Source: Cyanobacteria bacterium REEB67 (GTDB lineage Bacteria; Cyanobacteriota; Vampirovibrionia; Obscuribacterales; Obscuribacteraceae). From it: DNA of 61,606 bases. The position numbers and the translations under genes were made by a program. The notes under the pieces are model-generated. The model worked only from the letters and a program-made list of their open reading frames with translations. It searched no databases and had not been told where the DNA came from. Positions 26,489-35,217 of this stretch are shown here, piece after piece. Each line of letters starts with the position of its first letter. Within the stretch, counting starts at the first letter, position 1. The stretch covers positions 1-61,606 of the forward strand of contig JAGXAB010000032.1 in assembly GCA_018971775.1 (NCBI GenBank). The letters are read 5' to 3'.

Positions 26489-27439
26489 TCAACAGCGGGA
26501 GTCTAACCAATCGATAGCAGCCAAAATGCCTGGATCTTCTTTTGCGCCAAACAGAATTTGCCCCTGGTCAATTTTTGAATCGGGAGCGATGCCATGGTCA
26601 TAAGAAACCCCGTCGCGATCTGCTTCTCCCGATGTAGTCAGCACGAGCGTCGCCCCATCGGAAAGTCTGATGCTCTCGTTATTCGTGCTCAGACCCCGCG
26701 TCGTCTCTCCAATGAAACAAGTATTCGCCCGGCCCTTAAACGAGATTGCAAGGGCTTCCCCAGAACTGGCGGTCGCACCATCTATCAAAACCACGACCGG
26801 CACATTTGGCAAATCCGCCAGACTGGTTTCCAATTCAAAGTTGGTGAGTTTACCTCGAAGATTGATCACTCCGGACTTGCCATTTTCGTAGTACCAGGCA
26901 ATTTTGATTTTTGGATATTCGAAATAGCCGAGAGTACTGGCACCCAGTAATGGTCCAACTCCAGCTATCATTGGCCACATATTGCCGCCGGTATTCCCTC
27001 GCAAATCAACGATCCAACCAACCGGTCCGTGTTGCGTCGCAAGCGCAATTTCTTGCTGGAGAGATCGCGCAAAGCTTTTCCCCTGGCTTGATTTGCTGGT
27101 ACCACCAAATCCGGCCACCACAACGAAACCATACTTCTTCCCGCCGCTTTCTAATATTCTCGGCGAAGATACGCGACTCCGAGTTTTTGCCGGCGGGCGC
27201 TCCTTAAATAGCTTGGTGCCTTGTCCTCAACAATTTTTCAAAAAGCTATGATTGTCACCCAGTTCAGAGAGGACGTAATTAATCGCATCATAGGTATCTG
27301 CTGTAGATGTAGCTGAAGTAATCATCTGCGCAGCCTTAGCCTTCACCGATCGCCAATTAACTGCAGTCGTGCGCCAGGCCCTTTTTTGAATCACCGCAAT
27401 TGTTTTATTCAGATACTGTGCTGGTGTCAAAGATGCCAA
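26489..27439 (-). pseudogene. S41-family peptidase gene interrupted by one in-frame stop
   Basis: Tail-specific-protease type sequence in one frame, split by a single TGA at 27229-27227. Before it: VLSELGDNHSFLKNC; after it: GQGTKLFKERPPA and, further on, VVAGFGGTSK, GWIVDLRGNTGGNMWP, VVVLIDGATASSGEALAISF with the catalytic serine and CFIGETTRGLSTN. TGA is one step from Trp or Arg codons. Upstream of 27439 no ATG is available in this frame, and a signal-like stretch (ISIFALLLSVAG) is found in another frame, suggesting a second lesion at the 5' end. An apparently intact S41 gene lies at 53362. Confidence 0.78.
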
Positions 27440-27506
27440 ATGAATTCTCCCAAGCGGCCAGCCACCGATAACAATAATGCAAAGATGCTGATAACACAGC
27501 CTAAAT

Positions 27507-28481
27507 TTATTGACCGGAGAGAATTTTTAGTCTATGCGCGGCGACCTCACTGCCTTGCTCGGCCGCCTCAGCATACAAAGCCTTAGCTTTATTCAAATCT
27601 TTAGGCAAACCATCACCGGCTTCATACCTGCCGGCAACATTCAGTTTCGCGTACGGGCATCCATTTTTCTCCGCCTTCAAATATAGCTCCAGAGCTTTTT
27701 TACGATCTTTTTTAACTCCATAACCATGCGAATACATCAGACCTAGATCATTCATGGCATGCTCGTTACCATCGGCAGCGCCCATGCTGAGCCACTTATA
27801 AGCAATCTTATAGTTTATTGGAGTGCCCCTCCCCTGAAGATAAGTTCTTCCAATTTGATATTCACCTACGCCAGGATCATGTGCCCGCGATGACTTAAGC
27901 AACGCCGCCGCCTTTTTCGGATTTTTTTGAACACCGAAGCCTTCTTCGTACATATGCGCAAGGAAACATTCTGCATCGCCGCGCCCTTGTTTTTCGCTAG
28001 CTTGAAAGTATTGAAAGGCGCGATAGTAATTTTTCTTGCATCCAAGTCCCCAGAATGTTCGTGTTCCCATGTTAAATTGAGCATAGTCATCACCCAATTC
28101 TGCAGCCTTTTCATTTAAAGCAATACATTTCTTCTCATCGCGAGCACCACCGAGACCTGAAGATAAAAGATAGGCCAGAGAGCCCATAGCGCGGGCATTT
28201 CTCCCATCTACCGCCTTTTGTAACCAATATCTGGCTTTGACATAATCCTGAGGCAGTCCGGGTCTCATGTAATACAGCTCCCCAAGCCGCGTCGCTGCTT
28301 TTGCATCTCCGGAATTCGCTAAACTAGTAAGAATTTTTCCCGCATCCGTATACTCCTTTGCGGCAATAGCGCTCTCCGCATTTTGCCATTCAACGGACGT
28401 CTTAGCCAAAACTGGCGAGGCGGAAGCTATGGCAAATATCACTACTGCACCGGCCAAGCGTTTAAGAGTGCGATGAAACAA
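27507..28481 (-). CDS. Exported Sel1-repeat protein
   Basis: 324 residues from TTG at 28481, which follows GGAG at nine bases and gives a proper signal peptide FHRTLKRLAGAVVIFAIASASPVLA. The frame is open further to 28652, but that extension overlaps the divergent gene. About six to seven Sel1-like repeats follow, for example RLGELYYMRPGLPQDYVKARYW, NMGTRTFWGLGCKKNYYRAFQYF, FLAHMYEEGFGVQKNPKKAAALL and DLGLMYSHGYGVKKDRKKALELY. Sel1 solenoids mediate protein-protein contacts, often in host- or envelope-related complexes. Partner unknown. Confidence 0.85.
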   Translation of the reverse strand: MFHRTLKRLAGAVVIFAIASASPVLAKTSVEWQNAESAIAAKEYTDAGKILTSLANSGDAKAATRLGELYYMRPGLPQDYVKARYWLQKAVDGRNARAMGSLAYLLSSGLGGARDEKKCIALNEKAAELGDDYAQFNMGTRTFWGLGCKKNYYRAFQYFQASEKQGRGDAECFLAHMYEEGFGVQKNPKKAAALLKSSRAHDPGVGEYQIGRTYLQGRGTPINYKIAYKWLSMGAADGNEHAMNDLGLMYSHGYGVKKDRKKALELYLKAEKNGCPYAKLNVAGRYEAGDGLPKDLNKAKALYAEAAEQGSEVAAHRLKILSGQ

Positions 28482-28632
28482 CTCACCAATCTCCAGTTGA
28501 AACCTATATTGCTCATACCCAACTGTTTGAAAGTCATCAAACTCGACGGCCGACCACCTCAATGATTTATCTCTAATGCGCCGGACCTCAGCCAAATTTA
28601 GACGACTGAGATAGACAGCCAGCGGTATTCCC

Positions 28633-29295
28633 ATGCTTTTACTGAAAAACAAATTTGCGCATATTGCCCTTTGGATGTTTCTCGCGCCAGTGATTATTCT
28701 CGGCGCTTACGTGTTCAGTATCATCTGGCGCGTCAGCATAGCTGAGCAAGAAGTATTCGGCAGAAGCGATTTGATACATCCTGGGCAGCAAGCGCATTTT
28801 GACGAGCCACCCGTGCCGCCTTACTGGGGACAGCCGACATACAGCATCAAACATAATGGCAACAAGATTGTCGTTTTTCGTCAGAAGATCAACGGCTATC
28901 AGCACATGTACGGCTCTGTACTGGCCGACTTCGAGCTTGGCACAAGATTGTCCAAGGCGCTGTTCGTTGCAAACGAATGGGCGGAGTTTACGTGTGACTT
29001 CAACGGTGTCAGCACTGAAAATCTGATGGACAGACGCAAAGATCTGGCGAACAATAAATTAGGTCGCAAACTAGGTGAGCTTGCCCGCCAAAAAGGCTTG
29101 CACGGCGCCGCAGCAGAGCAATTCCTCAAAGATACATGCGTTGTCGCTATGGATCATCCCGAATTCCTGCCGCATTTCATGGACATCCGCTGGCTTACCA
29201 TCGGCGACGAAGCCAGCCTGGGCTGCCGTTGTTTGCCCAAGCGGAATATTTTCAACACGCTTTGCCGGCCGTTTAGGTATTTCAAACGCTCATAG
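28633..29295 (+). CDS. Membrane-anchored hypothetical protein, 220 residues
   Basis: One N-terminal helix (HIALWMFLAPVIILGAYVFSIIW, residues about 10-32) and a soluble, extracytoplasmic-looking remainder with YSIKHNGNKIVVFRQK, KLGELARQKGLHG and a C-terminal cysteine pair CRC. No family is recognised. A relic with near-identical DNA blocks lies at 32640-32700, so the gene family had at least two copies here. It is divergent from the Sel1 gene. Confidence 0.65.
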   Translation: MLLLKNKFAHIALWMFLAPVIILGAYVFSIIWRVSIAEQEVFGRSDLIHPGQQAHFDEPPVPPYWGQPTYSIKHNGNKIVVFRQKINGYQHMYGSVLADFELGTRLSKALFVANEWAEFTCDFNGVSTENLMDRRKDLANNKLGRKLGELARQKGLHGAAAEQFLKDTCVVAMDHPEFLPHFMDIRWLTIGDEASLGCRCLPKRNIFNTLCRPFRYFKRS

Positions 29296-29336
29296 AGATC
29301 TCTTGGCCAATGTGGCGCTCTGCTGCCTTTAGGGCT

Positions 29337-29524
29337 TTATATCCCGAGCTCACTATGAGATCCGAGTCGCACAAGCCGAAGGATGTCCGCATCCTGCTTC
29401 TCGTAAATAAGAACCAGATCGGGCCTGAGGTGGCAATCGCGGTAATCCTTCCATTCGCCTGTGAGCGCGTGATCTCGAAGGCGTACTTCGAGATGAACTG
29501 AGTTGTCCATTCAATCGTCCTCAT
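29337..29524 (-). pseudogene. yafQ: Remnant of YafQ/RelE-family toxin gene
   Basis: Starts with ATG at 29524 encoding MRTIEWTTQF, the canonical YafQ N-terminus, 14 bases inside the antitoxin gene. The C-terminal half is intact but in another frame: RLRDHALTGEWKDYRDCHLRP, DLVLIYEK and LVRLGSHSELGI ending at 29337. About 35-40 central residues are gone and the frame is shifted, so the mRNA endonuclease cannot be made whole, although the C-terminal block retains the conserved His and Arg residues of the family. Confidence 0.85.
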
Positions 29525-29774
29525 CAAGAGCATGCTTCAGATCTGCGATGCTGTGAGCCCGAGGCAAGTTACCAGCTCTCGCTTCTTTCATTGCCGCGAT
29601 AGTTGATTCATTAGGAACTAGCGGGTCGAAAGGAAGCGCGTGCTCGCTCGCGATTTTGGTTAGTAGCATTCGCACTGCATCAGAAAGGGTAAGGCCCATC
29701 GCCGCTAATACAGCGGCGGCTTCTTCTTTGATAGCACCGTCAATTCGGGCTTGTACAAGTTCATTCGCGGCCAT
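29511..29774 (-). CDS. dinJ: RelB/DinJ-family antitoxin
   Basis: 87 residues: MAANELVQARIDGAIKEEA, the ribbon-helix-helix strand and helices with AVLAAMGLTLSDAVRMLLTKIASEHALPF, a hallmark of the RelB/DinJ family, then an acidic toxin-binding tail. It normally represses its own operon and neutralises YafQ. Here the downstream toxin gene is broken by deletion and frameshift, so the antitoxin is an orphan that could still act as repressor or protect against incoming homologous toxins. Confidence 0.92.
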   Translation of the reverse strand: MAANELVQARIDGAIKEEAAAVLAAMGLTLSDAVRMLLTKIASEHALPFDPLVPNESTIAAMKEARAGNLPRAHSIADLKHALDEDD

Positions 29775-30456
29775 AGCAACTACTCATTCAACTGTATGAC
29801 ATTGTAATTCACGGATGGCCGAAAAGCAAGTAATCCTAGGAATGGGATCAGCCGCGCTCCGGACTTCGAACCGGAAGATTTGAAGGTAGAATCAGTTTTG
29901 GCCTAATAATTTAAATCGCTAGACTGCAAACGAACGCCTAAATTCACTTAATTTGCAGCCTACTGATGCTACCTTTGTCAGAAATTTAAGAGGCTTCAAA
30001 ACTCAAATTGACTGGCATAAGTGGGAGACGGCCCTCTCCCTGCTGTTTCCGCTTTTCGCTGCATGGAACGATGAACTGGAGATTCCAAGCCAACAAGGGC
30101 GAGAAGACCATTTATCTCTTTCAGTTAAAATCGAACGACACACGAAGGTAAGAGGCGCCGCCAGCCCAGACGAACCGGTCTCAAGGATTACTGGCAGACA
30201 CGGGAAAACAAACGCGAAGCCCGTCTGCAGCAGCGCAAAGTAACAAAAGGCCCACGCAAGTTGAGTTCGGATGCGCGAGCCGGATGATGCGAAAGTATCA
30301 TGTCCTGTTATTTGAGGGCTCGGGCATGGCGACACGCCCAGCCTACTCGGCAACTTACCGGCCTATGTTGCATTTTTATACAGCCGGCACCGCGAAGAAG
30401 ATGCCCTTTCGGCCCTTGATTCTATGAATCAGATTTGCGCACCATAATGCAAGAGG
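29775..30456. other. 682-base stretch with no supported gene
   Basis: Several frames contain short protein-like blocks, for example TIYLFQLKSNDTRR on the plus strand around 30100 followed, one frame over, by GLKDYWQTRENKREARLQQRK near 30180-30240, each ended by a stop. This looks like the eroded remains of a coding sequence but I cannot name it. No promoter, tRNA or repeat is evident. Confidence 0.4.
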
Positions 30457-31242
30457 TTAAATCAGGGCCTTGTCTAAGTCGCGGATATCGAGCTCTAGAC
30501 TGCGAAGATCCCGCTGCTTGTTCCTCAGCGTTTTATCCAGATAATCAATCTCATGCTCAGCTTCCGCAGAATTTACGCGATGCAATTCATAGATCTTTCG
30601 CTTAATTTCGTCAGTATCGTGAGAGAGGCGATCGTATTTGGAAAGCAAAATGTTGCGTTCAGCCGAAAGAGTCTGAAACGTTTTGATGTCTGGCGCGGCG
30701 GCTGCCGGTGAGGCTGTGGACAAAATTATGCCAGTTACTGCCAACCAAAAAGTGTACCGTTCAAGATTGACTTGAAACATGCCAGCAAAAAGCTGGGGTT
30801 CTTCGCCTTTAAGTCTGGAAGTTAACACATCCAGATAGCTATGCCAGCCGGCAGCAAAAGCAACCATTTGATCCTGGGGAAGCCCGGTATGGTTGAGCAC
30901 CAGGAGGACCATGTCGTCTCTGGTTAGCAGCTCAAAACTAACCACCGTGTGACCAGTGGCCGTATCGCTAAAAACAAATTCTAGACGACGGGCCAGATCG
31001 CATACGCTGATATTGCCGCCGCGTGGGCCATGCTCGCACGCGCCATCCGCATCGTCCGATTGGTCGAAAATCAGTTTTATTTGACCGCCTGTCCGCAGGT
31101 CAACTTCGGCCTCGGTAAACCAGCTGGCAAGTAAGTCAGGTTGAGTCAGGTAATCCCAGACACGGTCAGCCGTCCCTGGCAACAGGCGTTCGAAACGTAC
31201 AGCATCGGAAGCGGTTAATGTAGCTAGAAACTTCGTAGACAT
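30457..31242 (-). CDS. SRPBCC (AHSA1-like) domain fused to membrane helix and coiled coil
   Basis: 261 residues from ATG at 31242. Residues about 10-145 resemble the AHSA1/START-like fold: RFERLLPGTADRVWDYLTQPDLLASWFTEAEVDLRTGG, VSFELLTRDDMVLLVLNHTGLP and AAGWHSYLDVLTSRL. A hydrophobic segment (FWLAVTGIILSTASPAAAA, about 170-188) is followed by a heptad-rich coiled coil with many Lys, Asp and Leu to the end. The AHSA1 part alone is common, but this added helix and coiled coil are unusual. It is the last gene of a three-gene operon with VOC and AlkD-like proteins. Confidence 0.8.
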   Translation of the reverse strand: MSTKFLATLTASDAVRFERLLPGTADRVWDYLTQPDLLASWFTEAEVDLRTGGQIKLIFDQSDDADGACEHGPRGGNISVCDLARRLEFVFSDTATGHTVVSFELLTRDDMVLLVLNHTGLPQDQMVAFAAGWHSYLDVLTSRLKGEEPQLFAGMFQVNLERYTFWLAVTGIILSTASPAAAAPDIKTFQTLSAERNILLSKYDRLSHDTDEIKRKIYELHRVNSAEAEHEIDYLDKTLRNKQRDLRSLELDIRDLDKALI

Positions 31243-31262
31243 ATAAGTGACCAAAGCCTTTT

Positions 31263-31745
31263 CTATTGGGGATTTTTGTCCATTAGACCAACCTGGTTGC
31301 CTTCCGGATCCAAGAACCAGGCGAATCTACCGCTGGGTATTTCAATCGGTCCGACTATTTGTTTGCCGCCCAGTTTTTCTATGCGGGCCAGATAGTCCTC
31401 AATTTTATTGACGCTGATATAGACGGTCACATAATGGTATGGCTCTTCACCGAGGGCTGTTATCTGTCCGGCAATGCCGTCCTGGCCTGCCGCAACCTTA
31501 TTTGATGGTCCTGCGGGTTTGACGTTCCACGAAAATATTTCGCGATAAAAGCTGGTTGTTTTCTCCAGATTTTTGCATCCGATTTCAAAATAAACTACCG
31601 GTGACGCGGCTTTCGTCGGGGCAGAGTCACCGTGTGATAGACCATCAGCCGACTTAGTGCTTTGAGCGCCAACTAGTTGCAGCGACACTGCCCACAGGAC
31701 ACCTACGAACGCTGTCTTTCTTAAATCGATTGCAGGCATTGTCAC
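31263..31745 (-). CDS. Exported VOC/glyoxalase-like domain protein
   Basis: 160 residues. An N-terminal signal peptide (TAFVGVLWAVSLQLVGAQ) and short linker precede one VOC domain: PVVYFEIGCKNLEKTTSFYREIFSWNV, HYVTVYISVNKIEDYLARIEKLGGKQIVGP and FAWFLDPEGNQVGLM. Most VOC proteins of this CFP32/ring-cleavage-related type are cytoplasmic; export is odd. Metal ligands are incomplete, so a binding role is as likely as catalysis. It starts nine bases after the AlkD-like stop and ends 20 bases before the SRPBCC gene. Confidence 0.82.
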   Translation of the reverse strand: MTMPAIDLRKTAFVGVLWAVSLQLVGAQSTKSADGLSHGDSAPTKAASPVVYFEIGCKNLEKTTSFYREIFSWNVKPAGPSNKVAAGQDGIAGQITALGEEPYHYVTVYISVNKIEDYLARIEKLGGKQIVGPIEIPSGRFAWFLDPEGNQVGLMDKNPQ

Positions 31746-31754
31746 TCCTTGTTT

Positions 31755-32471
31755 CTAGCAGCGGATTGTTTTTCGTTTTTTGCCCACCTTGTCGGCGGCT
31801 TCAATTTTTTCGATTGACGCGGTGGCAAGAGGCGTTTTGCAGGCTGTGTCGCCCATGTTCACCGAGACAGAGCCAATTTGCCTGGCCGCCGCCTTGGCCT
31901 GCTTAGACAGAGGTTTTACGTATGTTCCAACGGCAATGACAAAACCATTCATGGCGTACCGCACGCGAGGTTGTATTCCGTTGATTTCTTTAACGGCTGT
32001 GTCTAGAAGACCTTTAATCTCGGTCAGGTCTAGTGTTTCGTCCGAATGTGTTGCAACCATTCCGGCGTACGTGCACCAACCGGCTGAAGCGACATGTTCT
32101 TTTTCCGACTTGATCCATTTCATTGCCAGATCGCGACAATGTGGATTTTCAACTGCCACCCATGGGACAGTATATTCTGCGATCATCGGCAGATTGGCGG
32201 CGCCCTCAACCCATTCATTGAGCTGCTTTGTGGTCATGAGGGAGCCGTCGGCGATCATGCCCGCCAGGTACATTGCGTCCAGGTTGCCTGTCTCATAGAG
32301 CTGGCAAGCAAGAGCTTGTTGTCCTTTGATTGACTTGGCTATAACTTTGAGGTCAGCCACACTTACACCGTACATCTTGTCTGTTGCCATCCCGTGGCGG
32401 ACATAAATTTTGCGCGTTTTTTCACAGCCCTTCTTTTGCAGCTCGGCTGTGACTGAAGCTAGAGTCGGCAT
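31755..32471 (-). CDS. DNA alkylation repair (AlkD-like) HEAT-repeat protein
   Basis: 238 residues. All-helical repeats with RKIYVRHGMATDKMYGVSVADLKVIAKSIKG, ACQLYETGNLDAMYLAGMIAD, VENPHCRDLAMKWIKSEKEHVASAGWCTYAG and RVRYAMNGFVIAVGTYV match the PF08713 family, whose AlkC/AlkD members are DNA glycosylases removing N3/N7-alkylpurines. The DNA-facing Trp/Asp/Arg residues of AlkD are only partly recognisable, so the catalytic ability is not certain; the C-terminal tail is Lys/Arg-rich. First gene of the operon to 30457. Confidence 0.85.
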   Translation of the reverse strand: MPTLASVTAELQKKGCEKTRKIYVRHGMATDKMYGVSVADLKVIAKSIKGQQALACQLYETGNLDAMYLAGMIADGSLMTTKQLNEWVEGAANLPMIAEYTVPWVAVENPHCRDLAMKWIKSEKEHVASAGWCTYAGMVATHSDETLDLTEIKGLLDTAVKEINGIQPRVRYAMNGFVIAVGTYVKPLSKQAKAAARQIGSVSVNMGDTACKTPLATASIEKIEAADKVGKKRKTIRC

Positions 32472-32639
32472 AGGTTACTCCTTGTCAGGGGCTCGGGTGG
32501 TTAGGCCTCCTCGGCTGACAATGATACCGTGACAATAGTATTTAATGTTTTTCTAAACTGGCAGCAAAATTAACAAGAGCTCGCCGCTTCGATAATTTCT
32601 GTCCGAAACTTCTCTTTCTCAGCAACCGTTGCGCCTGGT

Positions 32640-32700
32640 GTTGTTTCGTCAGAAGATCAGCGGCTATCCAAACTGGGTGAGCTTGCTGGAGAACGGTGCT
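32640..32700 (+). pseudogene. Relic of a paralogue of the gene at 28633
   Basis: TTTCGTCAGAAGATCA and CGGCTATC occur here as they do near 28876, with one mismatch, and are followed at once by AAACTGGGTGAGCTTGC, which matches a block near 29065 in the intact gene. In that gene the blocks are about 170 bases apart, so an internal deletion and frame change occurred. Only about 60 bases remain. Confidence 0.55.
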
Positions 32701-32731
32701 CGAAAATACGTTTTTTCTATGCAAAAAATGA

Positions 32732-33313
32732 TCAACGCTTCAAACTAGCGAATTTTCGCTTATTGCCGGCCGGTTTCAGCTCAACAAATGCATCCAGGTC
32801 CAGACCAGACACATCGCGATCATGCAGGAAGCCGACCATGCGATATCCGATTTGCACAGGTATGTCAAAGTAATAATCGCACTTGAATTTGCTTTTCGCT
32901 GCTGCAGCCTTCTCTGTATCGGCTTTCGTCTTAGCCAAGACCGAATCGAAGCACTCGGGCATTTCTCCCGAAGTTTCAAGATGCGCGTCGCCGAGATCCA
33001 GCTCATGCGACACCAGCCACCTTCTAGAGCCATTCTTCCAGCCGCCGGCGGAACTGACCATGTTGCTCTCTTCTACGAATACTGCCACCACATCTCCGAG
33101 TAGAGACAAGCGCTCAAGCAGGGGAGCTGACTCAGTCAAAATATCCTGCCAACCAAAAGATACTAAATGCCAGCCGTTATTCATGTCCAGATAGCAGGGC
33201 GGCCCGTTCCGGTAATACTCACCGGCGCTGTCGGTTCGCTCCATTTGGAGTTCTTGCAGAATTTTATCAATATCGACGTCCTTTACTGCAAGCCAAGATA
33301 GCGAATATCCCAT
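32732..33313 (-). CDS. Hypothetical protein, 193 residues
   Basis: Starts MGYSLSWLAVKDVDIDKILQELQM and contains GWHLVSFGWQDILTESAPLLERLS, SRRWLVSHELDLGDAHL and IGYRMVGFLHDRDVSG; the last part has an AKT/AAA helix. It is soluble with no signal peptide. The arrangement (short mixed alpha/beta domain with WxLVSFGW and a late hydrophobic strand) recalls small immunity-like or SUKH-like proteins, but no motif settles it. It stands alone between a relic and a divergent zinc-ribbon gene. Confidence 0.6.
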   Translation of the reverse strand: MGYSLSWLAVKDVDIDKILQELQMERTDSAGEYYRNGPPCYLDMNNGWHLVSFGWQDILTESAPLLERLSLLGDVVAVFVEESNMVSSAGGWKNGSRRWLVSHELDLGDAHLETSGEMPECFDSVLAKTKADTEKAAAAKSKFKCDYYFDIPVQIGYRMVGFLHDRDVSGLDLDAFVELKPAGNKRKFASLKR

Positions 33314-33468
33314 TAGATCTCCAAACTCTAAACTAGCGCCGCTTTAATTTACCATCTGGAGGCGGACCTGCCATAGTGCAAATTCACAATTCGCCCTGCA
33401 ATAGCCACAAAGCGCATAGGCCAATACTATGCTAAAAAGGATTTAGTCCCGTTGGAAAAGGTTCCTTT

Positions 33469-34047
33469 ATGGAAAAGATTTGCCCAAATTGTAATTCCGA
33501 CCTGCCAAATCCAGTGGCTTGCTCAACGTGCTACTCATTGTTTGTCCCCGATCTCCGGGCACGAAAAGCTCACCTTATCAATATTCTCAAAGATCATGCC
33601 CTGGTTCAGAAATACTCTGATAAAGACGAAGAAAGCGGAGATGAAACTCGCCAACTCTTCTGGCGCACGATTGAAAAGGAATATCCGGAAATTGCATCAA
33701 TCGAATCCGGCTGGCTATTTCTAGAACTATTTGACGAGCTGCTTGGTACTGGCGCAATTGGTCAAGCAATGAGAGATCCAAGCATGAGAGAAGTGCGAGT
33801 ATTGGGTCATGATCAGATCTTTGCGCAAAACATGATTGGCAAATTAAAGACTGGTCTTGCATACGAAAGCCCGAAGCATCTGAAGAGTTCCATGCAAAAA
33901 ATGATCGCCAAGCTGGGTCTTGCAGAGACGAAAGGCGCGCAAGGAAAATATGAATACCATGCACCAGATCAGTACCACCTCACAATCAATCTTGCTCCTT
34001 CCGAATCAGAGCCAGAATATTTGAAGGTGAGGTCTGTGCTGGCTTGA
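33469..34047 (+). CDS. Zinc-ribbon hypothetical protein, 192 residues
   Basis: The N-terminus MEKICPNCNSDLPNPVACSTCYSLF has two CxxC pairs (residues 5-8 and 18-21) typical of a zinc ribbon. The rest is helical and charged with TRQLFWRTIEKEYPEI, WLFLELFDELLGTG and YESPKHLKSSMQKMIAKLG; no catalytic motif is seen. ATG at 33469 follows AAAAGG. A second frame upstream (33452) is not used. The downstream small gene at 34141 is on the same strand and may be cotranscribed. Confidence 0.7.
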   Translation: MEKICPNCNSDLPNPVACSTCYSLFVPDLRARKAHLINILKDHALVQKYSDKDEESGDETRQLFWRTIEKEYPEIASIESGWLFLELFDELLGTGAIGQAMRDPSMREVRVLGHDQIFAQNMIGKLKTGLAYESPKHLKSSMQKMIAKLGLAETKGAQGKYEYHAPDQYHLTINLAPSESEPEYLKVRSVLA

Positions 34048-34140
34048 CAGCTTCAATGCGACACGAAAATCGGCCTTAGAAGTCTTTTATGCCATCCTCA
34101 CGCACATGTATACTGGAAGAAAGTCGCAGGAGTTTTTGCT

Positions 34141-34356
34141 ATGCCTCGTAAACGTTACCAGCCAACGCCTGCTGAGATAATTGCATATCAGAAACTGAAG
34201 ACGGCCGCCGGTGGAAGCGGTTCATCCGGCGGCGGAACTACTAGCGGCGATAAAATTATTTCACTGATGGCTTCTTTGGTACGCCAGCGCCAAAGTAATT
34301 TACCAGACGCCTCTTCATCGAACAAAGAAAGTAACGGCCCAGAGTCTGAAACCTAG
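34141..34356 (+). CDS. Small basic/Gly-Ser-rich protein, 71 residues
   Basis: Start ATG at 34141 follows AGGAG at eight bases. MPRKRYQPTPAEIIAYQKLK forms a basic helix, then a Gly/Ser linker (GGSGSSGGGTTSG), a hydrophobic helix DKIISLMASLVRQRQ and an acidic tail. There is no recognisable family. It may be a nucleic-acid-binding or adaptor peptide; this is guesswork from charge. Confidence 0.55.
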   Translation: MPRKRYQPTPAEIIAYQKLKTAAGGSGSSGGGTTSGDKIISLMASLVRQRQSNLPDASSSNKESNGPESET

Positions 34357-34429
34357 CGTCGATGATTCACACCTTAGCCTTATGTCATTACGGGCTTGAC
34401 CCAAAGCTAGTTGAAAATTGAGTCAAAAA

Positions 34430-35217
34430 TCAATCAGTTTTCAACCGCCACCATTCCGTAATCGTATCTTTTTCGCACCAAAAGCCATCAAAATTTTCTT
34501 CTACTCTTAAGTCCTCAAGCCGCTTACGCGTTCCACACATAACTGAATAGAACGCCTCATATTCGGTATCAATGCGAAGCCGACGCTCAGCATCTTACGC
34601 CTATAATATCCTGCGATTAGGCATCCAAACCTCCCAGGGGACTATGTCTTTGTCAGTGCCCACTTCGATAGAGACAATCTGATCCTCAAATTCATCGGCG
34701 GTAAAATACTCTTTGACGTCGCAGGCGGCAAACATCATGGATATATGGCTTTGCCAAACTACCGGTAGCTCACCGTAGCTAGGTGCAAAAAGCTTCTCTG
34801 CAATTACGTAATCCATCATGGCAAGCAACTCACTGCTCGCATTCTTTTTATTGACCCATGAACTTTCAATCATTGCTTGCAAGACGCGTCTGTCAGACGG
34901 TATTTTGCTTGCCTGCCTGATTGCACGTGTGCGAATCGGCTCAGAGCAGTATTTGGCGAGGAATAGCTGCGCCTTCCTGCCAAGCGCGCCGCCTTGCCAT
35001 TTTTCCAAAGCCTCTAAAGGTGTTGCCGGTGGGACTTCGTGCTCATCCTCTTGGTAGTCACCAGCCATGCCCGGTAATCTAAAAATGGATGAAAGGCAAT
35101 GTAAATCGCCTCGTGCAAATCTTCGCGATGCTCCCATATGGGGATGGAGCCTCGAAAACCGCTCTTAAATCTGGGGTCTAACGGGTATTCTTCTTCAAAC
35201 AAAATTGAACCCTTCAA
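34430..35217 (-). pseudogene. Decayed unknown gene with frameshift and two stops
   Basis: ATG at 35217 overlaps the stop of the VHL-like gene (ATGA) and opens MKGSILFEEEYPLDPRFKSG and IPIWEHREDLHEAIYIAFHPFLDYRAW. Near 35060 the coding signal moves to another frame: EDEHEVPPATPLEALEKWQGG, FLAKYCSEPIRTRAIRQASK, VPWEVWMPNRRIL. TAG (34601) and TAA (34595) follow, yet the same frame continues with DAERRLRIDTEYEAFYSVM and WCEKDTITEWWRLKTD to TGA at 34430. The original protein had about 260 residues, function unknown. Confidence 0.65.

Noticed and set aside
30003..30353. 116-codon minus-strand frame in the 29.8-30.5 kb gap
   Set aside because: Random composition; the plus strand there shows eroded protein-like blocks instead, none long enough to call.
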